Assembly (NCBI GenBank): GCA_030833925.1
Contig: JAURGE010000024.1
Coordinates: 1-41,395 of the forward strand
Direction: 5' to 3'
From: Alphaproteobacteria bacterium
Lineage (GTDB): Bacteria; Pseudomonadota; Alphaproteobacteria; Bin95
DNA length: 41,395 nucleotides
Shown here piece by piece: positions 28,054 to 36,399 of this stretch (its first letter is position 1; the number at the start of each line of letters is the position of its first letter). The notes beneath the pieces are model-generated. The model saw nothing but the letters and a program-made list of their open reading frames with translations, was not told where the DNA came from and did no database searches. The position numbers and the translations under genes were made by a program.

Positions 28054-29604
28054 ATGTATGACGCAATCATCGTTGGTGGTGGTCACAACGGTCTTATATC
28101 AGCTGCTTATCTGGCAAAAGCTGGACTAAAGACTCTAGTGTTGGAACGTCGAAATATCTTCGGTGGAGCCTGTGTTACTGAGGAGATTGCCGGTGCTGCT
28201 GGCTTTAGGGTGTCTACTGGGGCGGCGCAGCTCGGTAATTTAATGCCTAGTATCATAAGTGACTTAGATTTGGAGCGACACGGTTATCGTCTTCTTATGC
28301 CTGATCCAATGACTGTTTTTCCTCGCCTCGACGGGGACGCCTTGGTTATTTGGCAAGATCAAGAGAAAACAAGAAAAAACATATCAGCATTTTCTGCAAG
28401 CGATGCAGATGCTTTGCCATCCTATCATGATGACTGCCGACATTTTTGTGAAATTATTGAACCTCTCTTGTATCGCGAAGAGACACCCTCACTTGGCGAC
28501 GTAGAAGCAGCGTTTAAACGAGCTGATAGGCGTGACTTATTTAGAGAGTTCGTGCTTGGAAGTATCCACGACGTTTTGGGTCGTAGGTTTGAAAGTGATG
28601 CTGTGAAAGGTTTCCTTGGCCTCACCGCTACTTTTGGCACTAATGCTGGTCCCAGGACGCCTGGTACAGCCTATGTGATGGCTCATCACCTTTTTGGTGC
28701 AACTGCAGGGCGTGGGCGAGCAGGTTATGTCGCTGGCGGAATGGGAGGCCTTGCCGACGCTTTAGTCGGTGCTGCGAGGGCCTTTGGAGCCGAATTAATT
28801 CACGATGCCGAGGTTGCCAAAATTGCTGTCCATGATGATCGCGCGGTGGCGGTCGAATTAAAGGATGGCCGAAGCTTTGAGGGATCAGCTGTATTGTCTA
28901 ACGCAGATCCAAAATTGACTTTTCTTGGTCTGATAGATGAGAAATTTCTAGATCGGAAATTTGTGCAAGCAATCAATAGCATTCAGATGTGCGGCCAGGC
29001 TCTGAAAGTTAATGCAGCCTTAAATCGATTGCCAACCTTTGTTGGCGTTCCAAAGGGTGTAGCGCCCCCGCGGGTAAGTCTCTGTCCTAGCCTCGATTAC
29101 GTTGAGGATGCTTGGGATTGCGGTAAGCATGGAAGAATGTCTGAACGTCCATTTATGACAATACACATGCAATCAGCAATTGATCCATCATTAGCCCCCC
29201 CTGGGAAACATACACTCACTTGCTATGCCCAATACTTTCCCTTCGACCTTGCTGATGAATATGGTGATTGGGACAAGGCGCGTGCTCAGGCAGGAAAGAG
29301 AGTTTTAGATACTGTAGCTCAGTTTGCGCCTGATATTAGCGACTGTATCGAGACGGTTGAGGTTATGACTCCTCTTGACCTAGAAAGGCGCTTTTCCATG
29401 ACTGGAGGGCATCAGTTTCATGGTGACATAATGCCAGGTCAACTTTTTGATAACCGCCCAGCACCAGGAGTTTCCGGAGCTCGAACACCCATAGAAGGTC
29501 TCTACCTGTGTGGTGCAGGGGCCCATCCTGGTGGATGTGTATGGGGAGCTCCCGCAGTGAGGGCGGCCGCAGCAGTCATTAAGGATTTAAGACGAAATAC
29601 TTAA
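28054..29604 (+). CDS. Phytoene-dehydrogenase-like (PYROXD2-like) FAD oxidoreductase
   Basis: A flavoprotein of the CrtI/PYROXD2 family, 516 residues. The dinucleotide-binding motif is YDAIIVGGGHNGLISAAYLAKAG with LVLERRNIFGGACVTEE, and the C-terminal FAD segment is PIEGLYLCGAGAHPGGCVWGAPAVRAA. No carotenoid genes are nearby and the closing motif is PYROXD2-like, so a carotenoid role is unlikely; the substrate is unknown. A TTG in frame at 28039 is less likely than ATG at 28054, which has a full GGAGGTG site (28041-28047) six bases before it. It is convergent with the nitroreductase gene, 2 bp away. Confidence 0.85.
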   Translation: MYDAIIVGGGHNGLISAAYLAKAGLKTLVLERRNIFGGACVTEEIAGAAGFRVSTGAAQLGNLMPSIISDLDLERHGYRLLMPDPMTVFPRLDGDALVIWQDQEKTRKNISAFSASDADALPSYHDDCRHFCEIIEPLLYREETPSLGDVEAAFKRADRRDLFREFVLGSIHDVLGRRFESDAVKGFLGLTATFGTNAGPRTPGTAYVMAHHLFGATAGRGRAGYVAGGMGGLADALVGAARAFGAELIHDAEVAKIAVHDDRAVAVELKDGRSFEGSAVLSNADPKLTFLGLIDEKFLDRKFVQAINSIQMCGQALKVNAALNRLPTFVGVPKGVAPPRVSLCPSLDYVEDAWDCGKHGRMSERPFMTIHMQSAIDPSLAPPGKHTLTCYAQYFPFDLADEYGDWDKARAQAGKRVLDTVAQFAPDISDCIETVEVMTPLDLERRFSMTGGHQFHGDIMPGQLFDNRPAPGVSGARTPIEGLYLCGAGAHPGGCVWGAPAVRAAAAVIKDLRRNT

Positions 29605-29606
29605 AT

Positions 29607-30275
29607 CTATTCGTCAACAAACCTAACCCAATCTTCGAGGGGTGCTCTTTCGGTAACAAGGGCATTCGCAACTTCTGATGTGTCTTCGTAGCCAATAGCC
29701 ATTCCGCAAACGATTACTTGGCTATCTGGAATGCCACATGTGGCCCGGATGATTTTGTGATAGTCACCCCATGCAGCTTGAGGACATGTATCTAAACCTT
29801 CTGCGCGAGCGGCAATCATCACATTTTGAAGCATCATGCCATAGTCTAGCCAACTGCCAATCTCTAACTCTCGTTCGATTGTAAAAATCACACCGACTGG
29901 TGCGTCAAAAAAAGTAAAATTTTTATCGTGCTGGACCCTCATCTTAGCCATATCACCTTTGGCAATTCCGACCAGACCATAGAGATCCCAGCCTACCTTG
30001 CGGCGGCGAGCGAGATAGGGCTCTGGAAATTTGTCCGGGTAAAATTTTGTCTCTGATACGTGCTCTTCATTGGCGTGACGGGCGGCCAGGACAGCGTCTG
30101 TTAGACGTTTTAAAGCGCCCCCTGTTAATACCGTCGCCAGCCAAGGCTGAGTATTTGTGCCTGATGGGGCACGGGCTGAGACTTCCAATATACGTTTTAC
30201 ACTGTCCATAGGTACTGGTTGGCTGGTGAAGCCACGCACAGAACGGCGCGTAGCAATCGCATCAAAGGCGTTCAT
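29607..30275 (-). CDS. Nitroreductase family protein
   Basis: An FMN-dependent NAD(P)H nitroreductase, 222 residues. RRSVRGF near the N-terminus and the SARAPSGTNTQPW loop bind FMN. ALVTERAPLEDWVRF at the C-terminus is common in the family. The length and the insert with a YLARRRKVGWDLYGLVGI helix fit the branch of soluble nitroreductases around 220 residues. It is the last gene of a minus-strand run, 19 bp behind the DehI-like gene. The native substrate may be a quinone or enone rather than a nitro compound. Confidence 0.9.
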   Translation of the reverse strand: MNAFDAIATRRSVRGFTSQPVPMDSVKRILEVSARAPSGTNTQPWLATVLTGGALKRLTDAVLAARHANEEHVSETKFYPDKFPEPYLARRRKVGWDLYGLVGIAKGDMAKMRVQHDKNFTFFDAPVGVIFTIERELEIGSWLDYGMMLQNVMIAARAEGLDTCPQAAWGDYHKIIRATCGIPDSQVIVCGMAIGYEDTSEVANALVTERAPLEDWVRFVDE

Positions 30276-30294
30276 ATCTATAAAAACTCCGAGA

Positions 30295-31143
30295 TTATAT
30301 ATGTTCAGGAAGTGAGCTTAGTAAGGCTTGCCCGGTGCAAATCATATCTGCACTGGTCTCTCTATATCGATGAATTGCATCGAGTATGAGTTTTGCCGTC
30401 GACGAATTTGGTAATACCAAATCTTCTGAAGGTTTGGGTAATTTATGAAAAAGCGCTTTAGCCGCTGTAACGATACCTTCAATTGCGCGCTTTTCAGCCA
30501 AAACAACCGCCGCCTCCGATCGGCGACGAGGAATTTCAGTTGCGAGATAACTGGCAAATCCCGGCCATCGCGCGTAATGCCGATAGAGTGCTGGCAAGAA
30601 TGGTTGACCATCAATAGGTACCATTAATGTCTCGAGCTCTGAAAGCAGATCGCTGGATAGCAGGCTCATTGACGGTAAACTTGGCATTCCTGGCAACATG
30701 GTTGGGTGGTCAATCGTCAGGCTGCAAAAGCCATGGCCTGACGGCAGGGGCTGACCGTTAACAATTGGCTCCAAAAGCGCGCCAGTGACTACATTAACTG
30801 GAGATACCCGCGCAAAATTAGCAGCGATGTTTCGAATAGTTTGGAGATCGTCAGAATTGATACCCAAGTCCTGCAGATTAGATGCGGAGAGATTTGGGAA
30901 TAAGGGTGGAGCTGCTTCGGAAGCAGCTTTCCAGGCTGCATGTGGAGCGGCGCCTGAAATCATTGCTGGCCTTACAACTGTCCAAGCAAACTCGAGGATG
31001 CCAGGAATAGTCGCGAGATAACGTTGCAATGTTGAAACGTATGGCACGCCGGAACAAAGACGTATCTCGGCATAGATATCGGCAATTTTTCCTGTGGCAT
31101 CGCCTTCAAGAAGTTCAGGAAGATAGCTCAAATACCTCTCCAT
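30295..31143 (-). CDS. DehI-like (group I haloacid dehalogenase family) protein
   Basis: A 282-residue mostly helical protein. The N-terminal segment GKIADIYAEIRLCSGVPYVSTLQRYLATIPGILEFAWTVVRP and a second, weaker repeat (LPALYRHYARWPGFASYLA) resemble the tandem repeats of DehI-family proteins. Known DehI enzymes hydrolyse 2-haloacids; whether this one does is open, since the active residues are not identified here. ATG at 31143 has AAAGAG seven bases upstream and lies inside the end of the formamidase-like gene, so the two overlap by 29 bp and are probably translationally coupled. Confidence 0.5.
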   Translation of the reverse strand: MERYLSYLPELLEGDATGKIADIYAEIRLCSGVPYVSTLQRYLATIPGILEFAWTVVRPAMISGAAPHAAWKAASEAAPPLFPNLSASNLQDLGINSDDLQTIRNIAANFARVSPVNVVTGALLEPIVNGQPLPSGHGFCSLTIDHPTMLPGMPSLPSMSLLSSDLLSELETLMVPIDGQPFLPALYRHYARWPGFASYLATEIPRRRSEAAVVLAEKRAIEGIVTAAKALFHKLPKPSEDLVLPNSSTAKLILDAIHRYRETSADMICTGQALLSSLPEHI

Positions 31144-32080
31144 GAAGATGCTCTTTAGCAAGCATTACGTGACAGCCTTTGACGCCATTAACTACCTGAG
31201 AAATACGCAGATCCCCGCAAATACTTAATAGCGCATACACATCTTCTTTGGTTAAATTAGTGCGGCTTGTTGCAAGCTTTATCATCTCTCGAAGTGCTTG
31301 CTTTGCGGCTTGGTCTAGATCAGGGTCGAGGCCCAGGGTTATGTAGTGAGTGTCAGTTTCTGCGTATGGTAAATCAAGCGGTTTGTTTTTGTGTAAATGA
31401 AACTCAAAGGTTCCCGTAAGGGCAGTTTCTATCGCAGTAACGTTAACTTCCCCGTCCCCTTGAAGGGCATGGCCATCCCCAGCGGAAAAATTAGCGCCCT
31501 CGACGAAGACAGGAAAGAAAATTCGAGCACCTACGCCTAATTCCTTGCAGTCAAGGTTTCCACCGAAGGCTCTCGGTTCAATGGACCTGACCATGCCCCA
31601 GTCGCTTGGAGGAGCAGTCCCCATAACTCCAAAAAAAGGGCTTAGTGGTAACTCAACTCCCCAAGGCATACGTGCGCGCATACGTTTAGAATCGAGGGGA
31701 ATATGGATTAATTTGTATTCCTGGAAGTCTTCATAAAGTGCACCAGACAAAGGGCGAATGTAATTCCACCCCCAGTCTGTTCCAAGCTTGATATCACGCA
31801 CTCGAACTTCAAGTGTGTCCCCAACCTCAGCGCCACTGACCCGGATGGGGCCAGTCAGGATATGTCCGCCTTTAAAAGGGGGATCAAGGTTTTGGTGAAT
31901 ATCTTGATATGCCGAAGGTACATAAAAGCCACTTTTGGGCACTACTGCTGGAGCACCAGAGATTGCCTCGACAACGACAGTATCACCTGACGAAATCTGT
32001 AAAACGGGTGGAATATCAGCTGCAAAGTTGCCCCAATGGCAGGTCTTAGAGCTAGCTGCGAGTTGGTGTGTTTTGGTCAT
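31115..32080 (-). CDS. Acetamidase/formamidase (FmdA/AmdA) family protein
   Basis: A metal-dependent amidohydrolase-type enzyme that releases ammonia from formamide, acetamide or similar small amides; 321 residues. Diagnostic motifs are GPIRVSGAEVGDTLEVRV, RAFGGNLDCKELGVGARIFFPVFVEGANFSAGDGHALQGDGEV and TGTFEFHLHKNKP. It leads the minus-strand arm of a divergent locus, followed by the DehI-like and nitroreductase genes. With an amine-oxidase-like gene in the opposite arm, breakdown of a nitrogen compound is a reasonable inference. Confidence 0.9.
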   Translation of the reverse strand: MTKTHQLAASSKTCHWGNFAADIPPVLQISSGDTVVVEAISGAPAVVPKSGFYVPSAYQDIHQNLDPPFKGGHILTGPIRVSGAEVGDTLEVRVRDIKLGTDWGWNYIRPLSGALYEDFQEYKLIHIPLDSKRMRARMPWGVELPLSPFFGVMGTAPPSDWGMVRSIEPRAFGGNLDCKELGVGARIFFPVFVEGANFSAGDGHALQGDGEVNVTAIETALTGTFEFHLHKNKPLDLPYAETDTHYITLGLDPDLDQAAKQALREMIKLATSRTNLTKEDVYALLSICGDLRISQVVNGVKGCHVMLAKEHLHGEVFELSS

Positions 32081-32302
32081 AAGTGTGATGTTGGCACAAT
32101 GGGTGGCCTCGCTTCAATGTGATTAATTGTGCGTCTTGCTCACAGATGTAATTATTCAAACTAATGACTGTTATGAAGTTGAAGTTGTTATCTGGTTGTA
32201 AGACCATCTCACGCCTTAGTGATGAAATATATTTGTCCCCGAACCACCTTATCAATTCGATGATTGTGTGGCTTGAAAAAAAGACCTTGGAGCTGATTTC
32301 AG
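32081..32302. promoter_or_regulatory. Divergent promoter region between FmdA-like and FAD oxidoreductase genes
   Basis: A 222-bp gap between two genes reading outward, each at the head of a multi-gene run. It must hold both promoters and is the best place for an operator of the locus. No clear palindrome was found by eye, and no regulator gene lies alongside. Confidence 0.45.
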
Positions 32303-33595
32303 ATGGCCCGACTTACAGAGAATTTCTCGGAAAACCTGTGGTCTCATACGGCCGAGCCTGCTCCTGATACACCTCAGTTAAAGGGCGCGCTCCGTGCTGA
32401 CGTAACAGTTATTGGGGGCGGTTACACCGGCCTCTCTGCAGCGCTTCACTTGGCGAAGAGAGGGGTCGATGTTCGAGTATTAGAAGCGGAGCAGCCTGGG
32501 TTTGGGGCTTCTGGTCGAAATAATGGACAGGTCATTCCTGCTTATTCAAGACATAATCCGGACGATATTGAGCGAGTTTTTGGAAAAGAGGCTGGTAGTC
32601 GTCTGAATGACTGGGTTGCTGGCTCTGCAGATTTAGTTTTCGGCCTAATAAAACTTTACAACATTCAGTGCGAAGCAGCGCAAAATGGGTGGTTGCAGCC
32701 AGCTCATAGGTCAAGTCGGATGACTGGTATTCGAAAGAAACAATCTTCTTGGGAGGCAGCAGGCCAACCAGCTCGATTGCTTACGGGGCAAGAGACTATG
32801 GAGCTTACTGGCTCACCATTCTATTGCCATGGTGGTTGGATCCATGAGCGGGGAGGCCACATTCAACCACTGGGGTATGCAAGAGGCTTAGCTCGCGCAG
32901 CAGTTGCCGAGGGTGCAAAAGTTCACGGCTCTTCGGCTGCTCTCTCAGTTGATAGAGTTGAGGGACGTTGGAGGGTTAGGACAGCGGGAGGATACGTAGA
33001 TAGCGATACCATCGTGTTCGCTACTAACGGTTACACAGGGGCGCTTTGGCCAAAACTCCGACAAACTGTCGTGCCCTTTCGGACTTTTCACGCAGCCACC
33101 GCACCAATTTCAGATAACATATCTCAGACTATTTTACCTGAGAATCATGGTTTGTCTGATACGCGGCAGGCGTTATGGGCCTTTCGAAAAGATCTTGGTA
33201 AACGCCTGATAACTACAGCTGCACCGTTATTGCCGATGGGTGCTAGAGAAAAAATAAACACCACAACTAAGGCTCGATTGCGAGAAGTTTTCCCGCAAAT
33301 TGGGGACATAGAAATAGATCATGTCTGGGAAGGATGGATTGCAATGACGCCGGAGCGATTGCCTCGGCTCCATGAACTTGCAGGCGGTGTCTTTGCTGGG
33401 ATGGGATATTCAGGAAGAGGTATCGCCATGGCAACAGCCATGGGGAAGTCAATTGCTGATAGGGTGATGGGAGCTCCAGTTCACGATATAGCTCCTCTAC
33501 CAGTTCCAATGAAAGTTTTGCCGATGCATGATGTCATTGCTCCCTTGAGCCGAGCTATGATCGGAATTTATCGCTGGAAGGATGAACGAGATTAA
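32303..33595 (+). CDS. FAD-dependent oxidoreductase (DadA/PuuB-like amine oxidase)
   Basis: A glycine-oxidase/DAO-family flavoenzyme of 430 residues. It starts with the family N-terminus (LWSHTAEPAPDTPQLKG), then VTVIGGGYTGLSAALHLAKRG and GFGASGRNNGQVIP. The last is typical of gamma-glutamylputrescine oxidoreductase and D-amino-acid dehydrogenase relatives. The C-terminus has MGYSGRGIAMATAMGKSIAD. It probably oxidises an amine or N-methyl amino acid, but the substrate is unknown. It opens the plus-strand arm, and the next gene begins within a few bases of its stop. Confidence 0.87.
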   Translation: MARLTENFSENLWSHTAEPAPDTPQLKGALRADVTVIGGGYTGLSAALHLAKRGVDVRVLEAEQPGFGASGRNNGQVIPAYSRHNPDDIERVFGKEAGSRLNDWVAGSADLVFGLIKLYNIQCEAAQNGWLQPAHRSSRMTGIRKKQSSWEAAGQPARLLTGQETMELTGSPFYCHGGWIHERGGHIQPLGYARGLARAAVAEGAKVHGSSAALSVDRVEGRWRVRTAGGYVDSDTIVFATNGYTGALWPKLRQTVVPFRTFHAATAPISDNISQTILPENHGLSDTRQALWAFRKDLGKRLITTAAPLLPMGAREKINTTTKARLREVFPQIGDIEIDHVWEGWIAMTPERLPRLHELAGGVFAGMGYSGRGIAMATAMGKSIADRVMGAPVHDIAPLPVPMKVLPMHDVIAPLSRAMIGIYRWKDERD

Positions 33596-33596
33596 A

Positions 33597-34568
33597 ATGA
33601 CGAAGGTATCCCATAGATCACTGGGTAAAACCGGCCTGAAAATTCCTGAATTAATTCTTGGAGGTGGCTTTGTTGGTGGGGTGATGATTCACTCAGATAA
33701 GGATACTCAGGCGGAAGCTATCCGTCGTTGCTGTGCGGTTGGATCTGACTGGATCGATACGGCTCAATCCTACGGCAATGGAGAGTCCGAGAAGAATATA
33801 GGCGAAGTCCTGGCGATGATGCCCAAGGATCAACGCCCTCGTGTGTCGACGAAAATAGCATTAGGCCCCGATGATTTACGTGATGTTAAAGGTGCGGTTC
33901 GCAGGGCAATCGAAGCCAGTCTGGCTAGGTTACAACTAGATAAAGTTGAAGTGTACCAGCTCCACAATCGTATTGGCGCTGGGGATAGTAGCTGGATGTC
34001 ATCTTATCAAATTCTGAAGCCAGGAGGAGTCGCCGATGCCTTTGAAGCAGTCAAAGATGCCGGCCTCACCGACCATATTGGAATAACTGCCCTTGGCGAA
34101 CCGAATGCTGTGCGCGATATCATAGCAAGTGAGAGATTTGAAACAGCTCAAGTCTATTACAATTTATTGAATCCCTCTTCAGGTAAGAATGTTGGACCAA
34201 ATTTTGGGACCACAGATTTTCGTGGGCTGCTTGGCGCGTGCCAAAGGCATGGATTAGGAGTGTTTGGGATAAGGGTCCTAGCAGCAGGCGTGTTGGCAAC
34301 CAAAGAGCGGCATGGCCGTGAGATACCCATCACAGAAAACTCAGAGCCAGAGGCTGAAGCGACCCGAGCAAATGCTGCCTGGAAGATTCTTGGGCCTCGG
34401 AATGAGGAGCATGCTGTTACAGCAATCCGATATGCCCTTGCTGAGAAAAAAATGTCCACTGCTGTTTTTGGTGCAGCTACTCTTGAACATATCGACATAG
34501 CTCTATCGGCCGCTGTTGCTGGTCCTCTAGAGGCCGCAGCAGTCACTAAATTAGACAGTTTGCATTAG
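33597..34568 (+). CDS. Aldo/keto reductase, aldose-dehydrogenase-like
   Basis: A second aldo/keto reductase, about 323 residues. RSLGKTGLKIPELILGGG at the N-terminus, WIDTAQSYGNGESEKNIG (D and Y of the tetrad), VSTKIAL (K) and YQLHNRI (H) mark the active site. The glycine-rich N-terminus recalls the D-threo-aldose 1-dehydrogenase branch. An ATG at 33582, inside the end of the previous gene, is an alternative start adding five residues. ATG at 33597 comes directly after the previous stop. The GGAAGGA site (33576-33582) is somewhat far from it, so the start is not certain. Confidence 0.85.
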   Translation: MTKVSHRSLGKTGLKIPELILGGGFVGGVMIHSDKDTQAEAIRRCCAVGSDWIDTAQSYGNGESEKNIGEVLAMMPKDQRPRVSTKIALGPDDLRDVKGAVRRAIEASLARLQLDKVEVYQLHNRIGAGDSSWMSSYQILKPGGVADAFEAVKDAGLTDHIGITALGEPNAVRDIIASERFETAQVYYNLLNPSSGKNVGPNFGTTDFRGLLGACQRHGLGVFGIRVLAAGVLATKERHGREIPITENSEPEAEATRANAAWKILGPRNEEHAVTAIRYALAEKKMSTAVFGAATLEHIDIALSAAVAGPLEAAAVTKLDSLH

Positions 34569-34577
34569 GAGAACTTA

Positions 34578-35498
34578 ATGTCTGGACCTGCATACCAGCC
34601 CATCGAAGATCATGGGCGTTTTGCCTACTCCAACATACTGGAACGGCCACGTTATGATTGGCCTAACGGTACGAGGCTTGCAGTCTTTACCGCTCTCAAT
34701 ATGGAAGTTTTTCGATTTGGAAAGGGTAAAGGCGCGGGTATTGCGCCGCCGGAACAAGCAAACAGTGAAAGCGTCTTTTCCTGGCGAGAGTACGGCAACC
34801 GGGTTGGCTTTTGGCGGCTGATGGAGATGTTTGATGAAATGAACATTCCTCTGCAAGCACAATTCAACACTGCAATATATGACCATGCACCCGATATAGC
34901 GGCAAAGTTCAGATCTCGCGGTGACGAGTTTCTAGGTCATGGGCACACGAATTCAGATGAACAGGGTAAGTGGTCGGAAACAGAAGAACGGGCATTGATC
35001 GAAAGTTGTCGAGATCGCATTCAAGAAGAGGAGGGTGCGCCTCCCGCAGGTTGGATGAGCCCCTGGCTTTCTAATTCACCCGTCACCCCGGACTTGCTGC
35101 AAGAAGCAGGCTATAAATACTTCATGGACTGGACGACTGATGACCAGCCTATTTGGTTCAAGACACGTTCTGGCGGGCGCGTGCTTTCCATGCCCTATCC
35201 TGTCGAATGTAATGATAATCGTGCATTAGTGTTCTTTCGTTACACCAGCCAAGAATTTGCCGACATGCTGATAGACCAGTTTGACGAAATGCTGCGGCAG
35301 GCAGAGCGGGGGACACCCGTTGTTTGTCCAATTTCGCTCCACCCTTTTAGTGTCGGACGTCCTTACCGGATGCCAGCAATGCGTAGGGTTTATGAGCATA
35401 TTTTGAAGCATCAAGATAAGATCTGGATGACGACACCCGGAGAAATTTGTAAGCATATCGAAAGTTTGCCTGCAGGAACTGTTCCGGGCGACTCTTGA
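34578..35498 (+). CDS. Polysaccharide-deacetylase-fold (PuuE/NodB-like) protein
   Basis: A 306-residue carbohydrate-esterase-4 fold protein. The middle (GDEFLGHGHTNSDEQGKWSETEERALIESCRDRIQ) and AGWMSPWLSNSPVTPDLLQEAGYKYFMDW match the branch that includes the metal-independent allantoinase PuuE. The first NodB motif, normally TFDDG with two catalytic aspartates, is here TALNMEV, so classical deacetylase chemistry is unlikely. A ureide- or amide-opening hydrolase is more plausible. AGGAG lies before the ATG and the gap to the aldo/keto reductase is 9 bp. No signal peptide is seen, so it is cytoplasmic. Confidence 0.8.
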   Translation: MSGPAYQPIEDHGRFAYSNILERPRYDWPNGTRLAVFTALNMEVFRFGKGKGAGIAPPEQANSESVFSWREYGNRVGFWRLMEMFDEMNIPLQAQFNTAIYDHAPDIAAKFRSRGDEFLGHGHTNSDEQGKWSETEERALIESCRDRIQEEEGAPPAGWMSPWLSNSPVTPDLLQEAGYKYFMDWTTDDQPIWFKTRSGGRVLSMPYPVECNDNRALVFFRYTSQEFADMLIDQFDEMLRQAERGTPVVCPISLHPFSVGRPYRMPAMRRVYEHILKHQDKIWMTTPGEICKHIESLPAGTVPGDS

Positions 35499-35521
35499 TC
35501 AATCATTGGGAAGGAAGCGGT

Positions 35522-36277
35522 ATGGGTTTGTTGGATGGTCATCTGGCTTTCATAACGGGCGCAGGGTCTGGAATTGGCCGGGGAATAGCTGAAGGCTACG
35601 CGAAGGAAGGCGCTCGAGTAATTATTGCTGATGTTAATGTTCCTGGCGCAGAAGAAACAGCGCGCCTTGTGAAGGCAGCCGGTGGTCAGGCCTGGGTAAT
35701 GGAGCTTGATGTCGCTAACATGCAGGCAGTCCAGTCCGTTGCACGTAAAGTCGAAGCCGACATAGGTCCAATCTCAGTACTGGTGAATAATGCCGGAATT
35801 GTTCGGAGAGCTACCATCGATAGCGCGACAGCAATTGATGATTGGAATGATACAGTTGCTATAAACATATCCGGCCTTTTTAACTGTGTTCACAGCTTCC
35901 AAGACCAGCTTAAAGCAACAAAAGGTAGAGTGATAAATCTTGGCTCGATTCAGAGCTTTGTGCATACGGCCAACTCTGTTGCTTACACGACCTCAAAAGG
36001 TGCCGTGAAGAATTTTACCATAGGTATGGCAGCAGAACTTGCCCCCTATGGGGTAAGAGTAAATGCCATTGGGCCAGGCCTGATTTTTACGCCCCTCAAT
36101 GAGCAAGGAATTCAGAAAAACCCTGAGATGTTAGAGCGGTTTATGCGGCATATCCCGATGGGGCGTCCCGGAACGCCCGCAGATATAGTCGGGCCGGCTA
36201 TCTTTTTAGCGAGTGATCTTTCGCAGTACGTCACAGGCGCGCTGATACCAAGTGATGGAGGCTATTTAACGGTCTGA
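35522..36277 (+). CDS. Short-chain dehydrogenase/reductase (SDR)
   Basis: A classical SDR oxidoreductase, 251 residues, using NAD(P). TGAGSGIG (residues 12-19) binds the cofactor, VNNAGIV is the NAG motif, and the catalytic Ser, Tyr and Lys are in LGSIQSF (near 141) and YTTSKGAVKNF (near 154 and 158). PSDGGYLTV at the end is typical. The frame is open from a TTG at 35495 overlapping the previous stop, but ATG at 35522 with AAGGA six bases upstream gives the normal N-terminus. It is the last gene of the plus-strand arm. Confidence 0.9.
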   Translation: MGLLDGHLAFITGAGSGIGRGIAEGYAKEGARVIIADVNVPGAEETARLVKAAGGQAWVMELDVANMQAVQSVARKVEADIGPISVLVNNAGIVRRATIDSATAIDDWNDTVAINISGLFNCVHSFQDQLKATKGRVINLGSIQSFVHTANSVAYTTSKGAVKNFTIGMAAELAPYGVRVNAIGPGLIFTPLNEQGIQKNPEMLERFMRHIPMGRPGTPADIVGPAIFLASDLSQYVTGALIPSDGGYLTV

Positions 36278-36368
36278 TTATGGTCTTTGTGTCCAGGAGC
36301 AGAACTATTTTTAGCTAACTCACATTCTTATTGCGCGGATTTTTATTGCTTTGGTGTGATCTAACGGG

Positions 36369-36399
36369 AAGCCCATTAGGCAATTTTGCCTAGGGGCTT
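36369..36399. terminator. Bidirectional hairpin between SDR operon and iron permease gene
   Basis: AAGCCC-at-TAGGCAA (36369-36383) pairs with TTGCCTA-g-GGGCTT (36386-36399), a long stem with one small bulge. The right side includes the stop codon of the permease gene. On the plus strand a TTTT stretch spans the end of the stem. It probably ends transcription from both convergent units. Confidence 0.65.
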
